From NCBI GenBank assembly GCA_030144725.1, contig JASKMD010000011.1, positions 7,462,058-7,526,057 of the forward strand: a stretch of DNA of 64,000 bases. Direction: 5' to 3'. The stretch's first letter is position 1. Each line of letters opens with the position of its first letter. Below the pieces are notes generated by a model. It ran no database searches, had not been told where the DNA came from, and was given only the letters and a program-made list of their open reading frames with translations. This DNA comes from Haematococcus lacustris. Taxonomy: Eukaryota > Chlorophyta > Chlorophyceae > Chlamydomonadales > Haematococcaceae. This document shows positions 58,801 to 64,000 of this stretch, one piece after another. The position numbers were made by a program, and so were the translations under genes.

Positions 58801-61800
58801 GCCAAGCTAGGAACTTGGGGACATGAACCTGGGCCGTGTCAGATCATAAATCTGGCATGTGGCAGTCAAAAATGAAGCTTTCAATGTACATGGCCTGGGA
58901 AGCAGTTGCTGGATTAAGTCTTGTTGCTGCTGGAAGCTTGCGCATTGCATGGACTCATTCTCGATTTGGAGGGGCCATGGCCTCAACCCCAGCCTTAGCA
59001 CTAACCTGGCCCAGACCCTACCCTGGCGCTGGCCCCAACCCATCACCACGCTCAAGCCCTATAGTAGGCATAGGCAGCCATACAGCCAGGCTTTGCACTC
59101 ACTCTGCAATAGTAGCTCTGCACTCTTCACCCCCAACCATGATCACCAGGATATCCCATTGGTAGGTTAGAATTGGTGTGGCCAAAGTTGCAGGATGTAA
59201 GTGTAGATGCTTGGGAACTTTATGATCTCCTACAACTGTCTTGGTCGGGATGTGGCAAAAGCTGTTGATGCCATGTCGAGGCCTGGTTGGTGAAAACTCG
59301 CTCAGCCCATCCAAGCCTGTAGCTTGCAGCCTTGCCTTGGCTGACCTTGACACTTGGGAATGGGTCAACTCTACAACTGAGAGCTTCCCCACTAACACTT
59401 TATAAGAGGAAGAGGCCCAGGCTTAGAGGCAGCGCTTCACCGGACAAACACAGTAAAGCACTACGCCACTGAGCGGAGCCTACAACAGAAGTCACACTTG
59501 AGATACAGTTAGATCAACCCCTGATGGCCTGGCTGAACCTAGCACACCTTGCTCCAACAACTTTCTTCCTTTCTTGCTCTCCTTTCTTTTTGTGTACGTC
59601 AGCCGGAAGCTTAGCCAGTAGCCCGTTCTGCTTCCACAGCTGTAGGTCCCACCAGCCCACCAGCTGGGCCTGCAGGGTGTCCTGTCCACCTGCCCTGCCT
59701 GCCCAGGCCCATTGGCGCCCATGACAGACAGCAGCTGCTGCACGCTGCAGACTGCACTTAACCATGGCAGGTGTGGTAGGTATGGCAGGAGGCAAGCGAC
59801 ATTGGATAGGGCCAGATGGAGCATTACTCGGAGCATTGCCCAAGTGCCTAATTAGCATGCTGCTGTTCATAATTGAACCTGGCAGGGTGTTGTGGATACA
59901 GCTGGAGGTGTTGGATATACAGCTGAACCCAAGCCAGCTGTCTGCAAACCAGGTGTTGCCAAGGCAGATGAGTCAGATGAGTCACTAGGCACACTCCTGT
60001 AGCGGAGGATTGCACTAGGCCGATTCTGTGGAGGAGGATTGCCCCTTTCATTGTACCGCATCTAAAGGCTTGCGGCACTAGAGGGAGCAGATACAACAGG
60101 ATGAGGCTTTACGCTGTGGCCTGGAAACAGGCAAGACAGCCCTATAGCCCTCAAGGCGATGGATGCGGGGGGCTGTCAGCAACCAGGAGCATGCCCAGCG
60201 CTGCTCCTCCTTTCCCGCCATCACCACTACCCACTGAAGCCCCAAATGAATTACAGACAGACCTACAGGCAGCTCAACAGAACTTATTTTTGTTGTCATC
60301 AGAGTCACACCAGTTGTCATCAGGGTCACACTTACCCCTGACTGCTGGCCAACCCCTTGCCCTGGTCCACCCAGACCACAGAGCTACAAGCAGCTCACAG
60401 GCTACAGGCAGCTCACGAGTATTAAGAGTGACAAGCGACAGGAGTGACTAAGAGTGACAGAGTCTGACCTAGGGGCAGCGGTAGCTGTCAATGAGGCCTT
60501 TGCAACAGCAGGAAGCCGCATGGCAGGGCCATGCAGCCCCACTCTGGGCTAAGCAAGGGATGATAACCCGCATGCAGCTAATGTATGGTCAGATGTCACT
60601 GTGCCCTGCATGGATGCCATACTCCATCTTTCTCCTCGACTCGGCGAGCAATGAGTGCCTGAGTAAAGGATGCTCTCGCAGCACCCCCACACCAGGGGTT
60701 GCAGTGATATTCACAATGTATGAATAAGGTGGAAGGCAGGGTAGACATATATAGGGTAAACCGTTCATGGAAATACAAGCAAGTGACAAGAACAAGGAGC
60801 GCATGCACGCACGCACGCCTCACCTGATGTGATGGGCATCTACACCATCAGCGGTTTCAACTACACATGTGTAATGGCCTCTCTGGATGTGATTTGCTCG
60901 ATTGGTTTCTCTCCCAGCGATGCTGTCTTTGCTGGAGTGGCAGCAGGCCTTCTGATCCCTGCTGTTGCCTTGTCCTTCTGTGGCTGGCCAGGTCGGCATT
61001 GACTACCTGTCCATAGGCAACTTTGCGGATATTGTGGGGGCCCACCTCGCCCTCTTCAACAAGGTGCGCCCACCACAGTCGCTGCCGTGCACGGACAGAG
61101 AAAACAAAGGAATACCCAGCATATGTTTTGTTTGTGTATGTTCTTTATCTTCTGCCCAAATCTGCAACAAGCCTGCGCTGGGTACACCCTTATCATCTGT
61201 GAGTGTGGATCTGCCCCACCCTGGCCGCCCCTGCTGCCTGGTATAGTCAGGCAGGTCATGCTGTGCTTGCTGAGCTCCATACCCTCCTCCTGCTTCAAAT
61301 GCTGCTGCTGCCACCTCCATGCTGCTGCCGCCTCCACCACTACGCATCTCTTTGCCTCAGCCGCTCCCCGTCCTCTCCAAACAAACCTTTGACACCAGTT
61401 GTTATCAGGGTCACACTTACCCCTGACTGCTGGCCAACCCCCTGCCCTGGTCCACTCATGCCTCACGCCCTGGTTTCACCGCAAACCCACCCTGCTAGCC
61501 AGCTCAACAGGACAGGCACATCGTTGCATTCGGCTGCTTGACCCTCGCAGGGCATCATCCCTGTTGAGGGGCTGGACCTGACCCCGCTGCAGTCTGGGCG
61601 ATGGTACCACCTGACCTGCCTGCCTTTGAAGATTCAGGTCAGAGTCAGGACTGCTGAGCAGTCCCCACCACTCTGATCAACCACCTTGGCCGCCTGGCCC
61701 TTGCTTTGGGCAGTGGATGTGACCTTGCCCCTTGCCTTGAGCTGCTTGCCTGGCTGCTGCGCACCTGGCTGCTGCGCGTCCCTCCCTCCCTCAGCAAAAG

Positions 61801-62457
61801 TCTACCAACCTCATGGCCTCTCGCTTGTGTGCTGAGGCTGCTGCTGCCGGTGGTGATGTTGCTGGCGCTGCCCCGTCCCTGGCTGCTGCCTGCCCCTCTC
61901 CCCTGTATCCCTCCCTCTCTCTTCTGCACTGTCTGCTGCACGTAGCCGTGCGCTGCAGCGGCACTGTGCTGCAGCTGGTAAATGGTGAGGATGGTGCGGG
62001 TGCAGATTAGGGTGTTTTCCACAACAGTGGCAGGCCATGCTGCTGTTGTGTTGTGTGGCAGGGGGCGGAGGGGGCGCCTGCCAGGTGTGTAGCATGGGGC
62101 CCAGACAACGCTCATGAGCAAGCAAGGCGCCCAGCCCTGGAGGTAAGGACATCTGCCTCGGCCCCTCTCATGCCGCCCAAACCTACTCGTTGGTCTTCTC
62201 ATGACCTCTTCCCCTCATCACCAGCTACTCAACTCCTCCTTCCTCTTACACTTCACCTTCACTCTCAGCCCATCACTCTTAGGCATCATCATGCACCTCC
62301 TCTCTTCTCCTCTTTACCTCCTGTTCCTCCCTCTTCCTGCGCCAGTTTCTGCTCTCCTCTTCCCATTGTCAACGTCTTCCACCTTCTTCCTTGCCCTGCC
62401 AGCACCTGCCACCACCCTTTGCCATTTTTCAACCCTGCACACATGGTGTTAGGCTGA
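55886..62457 (+). CDS. Cyclase-family protein (kynurenine-formamidase-like), secreted
   Basis: Resembles plant CYCLASE proteins of the cyclase family (PF04199), metal-dependent hydrolases related to kynurenine formamidase; the substrate is unknown. Exons 55886-56086, 56280-56323, 57042-57135, 57518-57587, 57707-57779, 58203-58296, 60992-61063, 61551-61637 and 62062-? agree in phase. The first ~20 residues (ALKLCLQIAYIAFLAVLC) look like a signal peptide. Then come FIDITVPIAAGLPIWSEAHG, the metal motif GAHVGTHVDSVAHF (usual form HxGTHxDxPxHF, here V for P), VLQELNIPSDCQRLLLRTDN, GIDYLSIGNFADI, GIIPVEGLDLTPLQSGRWY, CLPLKIQ and GAEGAPARCV. The last exon may read through to the stop at 62455-62457 or splice at a GTAAGG after about 62143, so the C-terminus is uncertain. 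TGTAA follows at 62723-62727. Confidence 0.82.
56711..56748. repeat. Dispersed repeat, second copy of 7930-7968
   Basis: GACCACTGGGCACCCCATC and following bases match 7930-7968 with one mismatch, and the 20 bp upstream are also similar (TTTCCCGGGACA against TTTCCGGGGGCT). It lies in an intron of the cyclase gene. Confidence 0.7.
57807..58069. repeat. GGGGC pentanucleotide satellite in cyclase intron
   Basis: About 52 perfect GGGGC units (complement of the CCCCG family) between exons 57707-57779 and 58203-58296. Confidence 0.97.
58297..60991 (+). other. 2.7-kb cyclase intron with repeat debris
   Basis: Unusually AT-rich at 58495-58760, with a doubled GAGTACTACC-AATCA motif near 58587 and 58609. 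It also holds the SINE-like copy (59402-59464) and one member of the 60.3/61.4-kb repeat pair. A minus-strand frame near 60600-60740 (TPGVGVLREHPLLRHSLLAE) looks like decayed coding sequence of unknown origin. Confidence 0.6.
59402..59464 (-). repeat. Dispersed repeat, copy 2 (SINE-like?)
   Basis: Reverse-complement partner of 16654-16715, with about nine differences over 62 bp. Confidence 0.6.
60308..61455. repeat. Direct repeat pair, ~65 bp, in neighbouring cyclase introns
   Basis: CACCAGTTGTCATCAGGGTC and the following ~45 bp at 60308-60372 recur at about 61392-61455 with two or three mismatches, either side of exon 60992-61063. Confidence 0.85.
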
Positions 62458-62722
62458 GCATCTGAGGTACCTAGTCTGGTGCATGGCTATGTGATATCAA
62501 ACCTGCACCTGTGCTGCATGTGCACAGCCGTCTCGGCCCTGATTGTTTTGGCATGCGCCAAAGCCATGTCATGTCATGTCATGGCTGTACCAGGCAAGTG
62601 TGGTCATTGGTGTGATATTGTGATGAGTGCCTATGTGTACCCACATGCAGCAACCCCTTTCAAACTGCTGGCCCTGCATCACGACATAGCCTCTGGGGAA
62701 CGGCTGCAGTACAGGCACACAG

Positions 62723-62727
62723 TGTAA
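62723..62727 (+). terminator. TGTAA polyadenylation signal of the cyclase gene
   Basis: TGTAA on the + strand about 265 nt after the read-through stop. The transcript would end about 100 bp from the convergent neighbour's signal. Confidence 0.5.
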
Positions 62728-62840
62728 CCATTGATAAGGTTGGCAGGTTTGCACAGTGGGGCGTTGACACCACCCTTGCTGGTGACTCCTCGCTCCTCTG
62801 GCCACACAGGATGAGACTCTGTGAAGAGGTCATAACAAAT

Positions 62841-62845
62841 TTACA
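62841..62845 (-). terminator. TGTAA polyadenylation signal of the right-edge gene
   Basis: TTACA on the + strand is TGTAA on the minus strand, 116 nt after the stop at 62961. Confidence 0.55.
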
Positions 62846-62960
62846 CCGGGCGGGAGTGCCGATGACATGGTGGATTCCACACCCGGACCGGAGTGCCTCG
62901 GGTATTTATGAAAAGTGTGATGCAGGGAGAGGCTCGGCCGTTGTAACCCGGCTGTGACGC

Positions 62961-63369
62961 TCATCGCTCCAGCCGGAGGAACCGGGTCAGCGCGTCGAGA
63001 GCCCTCGGCGGCCAGTGCTTGTTAGCCGCGACCCAGGCCACGTCTGAGTAGCGCGTGTCGAATTCCCGCGCTACCGCCCATTGCTGCATGGCAGTAGTAG
63101 AGCGACATCTCAGCACCGGGTGATATGAACCGTGTAGTAACAGCCTCACCAGTGAAACCATGCTGCAGGAGCGGATGCCATGTTCCCATGGGATGCGCAC
63201 AAGCGGTTGACCTTGCGTCACCAATGACATTGTAACATATTGTTGATCCATCTACCCTGGCCACCCTCAATTGAGCCACAACGTTGCTGGGCAACTCTTG
63301 CCCTGGTGCCACTGTCCTCACCCTCTAATGCTCTCGCGAAGCATTCCCTACCATCTCGTGTGAAGGCAG

Positions 63370-63402
<33 letters not shown>

Positions 63403-63539
63403 CCAACCCAGTACACACCTGCTCCGCCCTGAAGGCCAGGCCCGGCTTCTCCACCCACAGCAATGCTGCCAGCGCTGCGTGCACCTCAGCCGCTCCCCTC
63501 AAGCTGACCTCCTCATCCTCCAGGGCCAGCAACGCCTCC
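62961..63539 (-). CDS. Unidentified gene, 3' exons (continues upstream)
   Basis: Two exons fit in phase: 63419-63539 (EALLALEDEEVSLRG ... ALLWVEKPGLAFRAEQ, helical and acidic) and 62961-63083 (QWAVAREFDTRYSDVAWV ... RALDALTRFLRLER, stop 62961-62963). A CAG repeat at 63371-63402 lies in the intron just past the donor. Further upstream, about 63830-63910 may hold another exon (HAALAPGINTYDYVNCC then a GTATGG donor), but its phase does not join directly, so an exon is missing or lies beyond the window. I cannot name the family. Confidence 0.5.
63371..63402. repeat. CAG trinucleotide repeat
   Basis: Ten AGC/CAG units in an intron; further CAG/CTG runs occur at 63594-63690. Confidence 0.95.
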
Positions 63540-64000
63540 CTGGTATTCCCGGTCTGCAGCCAAGCTCACCGCCACCACCACCACCAGCAGCAAAAGCAGC
63601 AGCAGCAGCAGTAGCGGCAGCAGAGCTGCAGCAGGAAGCAGTAGCAGCAGGAGAGCTGCAGCAGGAAGCAGCAGCAGCGGCGGTTGGTGTGGTGCTGTCT
63701 GTGGTGGCAGCGGTAGCAGGAACAGCCGGCTCAGCAGACCCATCTGACCTCCTCATCATCTGACCCAGTCATGCTGGAGCATTGACGGGCCTGAGCTAAC
63801 GGCCGCCCCATACCTGGTCTGGGAGTCGCTCGGGGCAGCAGTTGACATAATCATAGGTATTTATCCCGGGAGCAAGGGCAGCATGGAGCCACACTCAAGG
63901 CCACCCTCCTCCCCCAATGCACTGCCAGCAAGCACAGTGCCCCTCATTCTTGAGCTCGACTACGCAGCAAGTCCCCCACCCCTCGCCAAGCACACCGCCC

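Overview
The window is nuclear DNA of a ciliated, GC-rich green alga, most likely of the Chlamydomonadales. The evidence is: genes split into many short exons with GT-AG and some GC-AG introns; TGTAA signals downstream of several stop codons (the volvocine-type polyadenylation signal); ciliary and centriolar genes (IFT122, a SAS-6-like protein); and dense G/C-rich satellites with polyglutamine/serine/proline tracts. Transposon-tail peptides of the kind seen here are, from memory, abundant in Haematococcus, so that genus is my best guess; this is inference and no search was run.

Layout. 1-5.4 kb is gene-poor: a CCCCG satellite, a decayed Fanzor/TnpB-like ORF (793-1422), a complete hAT-type MITE with an 8-bp target duplication (2318-2769), a GGGGA satellite and a tandem duplication. 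5.45-7.47 kb (-) is a multi-exon gene I cannot identify but whose splice phases all agree. 7.9-11.3 kb holds a second Fanzor-like relic swollen by proline codons and a GGGTCA satellite, a GGGGGT satellite, and a nest of direct and inverted repeats. 11.42-25.56 kb (+) is a ZGRF1-type SF1 DNA helicase whose introns carry different satellites. 26.77-30.30 kb (+) is the nucleoporin NUP43. Convergent to it, 30.46-45.91 kb (-) is IFT122 in 29 exons, which I could reconstruct to 1,240 residues. 47.76-52.39 kb (-) is CDK5RAP3/C53, 52.94-55.73 kb (-) a SAS-6-like protein, 55.89-62.7 kb (+) a secreted cyclase-family (kynurenine-formamidase-like) protein, and the right edge (-) the 3' end of an unidentified gene.

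Biology. IFT122 (IFT-A retrograde ciliary transport) and the SAS-6-like protein belong to cilium and basal-body assembly. CDK5RAP3 works in UFMylation and ER-phagy, NUP43 in the nuclear pore, and ZGRF1 in recombination repair. They are ordinary housekeeping neighbours rather than one pathway. The most unusual material is the RuvC-like transposon family: at least four relics, two of them lying antisense inside introns of IFT122 and the SAS-6-like gene, sharing a modified zinc-finger region.

Exon boundaries were set by eye from splice consensus, reading-phase agreement and remembered family sequences; positions may be off by a base or two.
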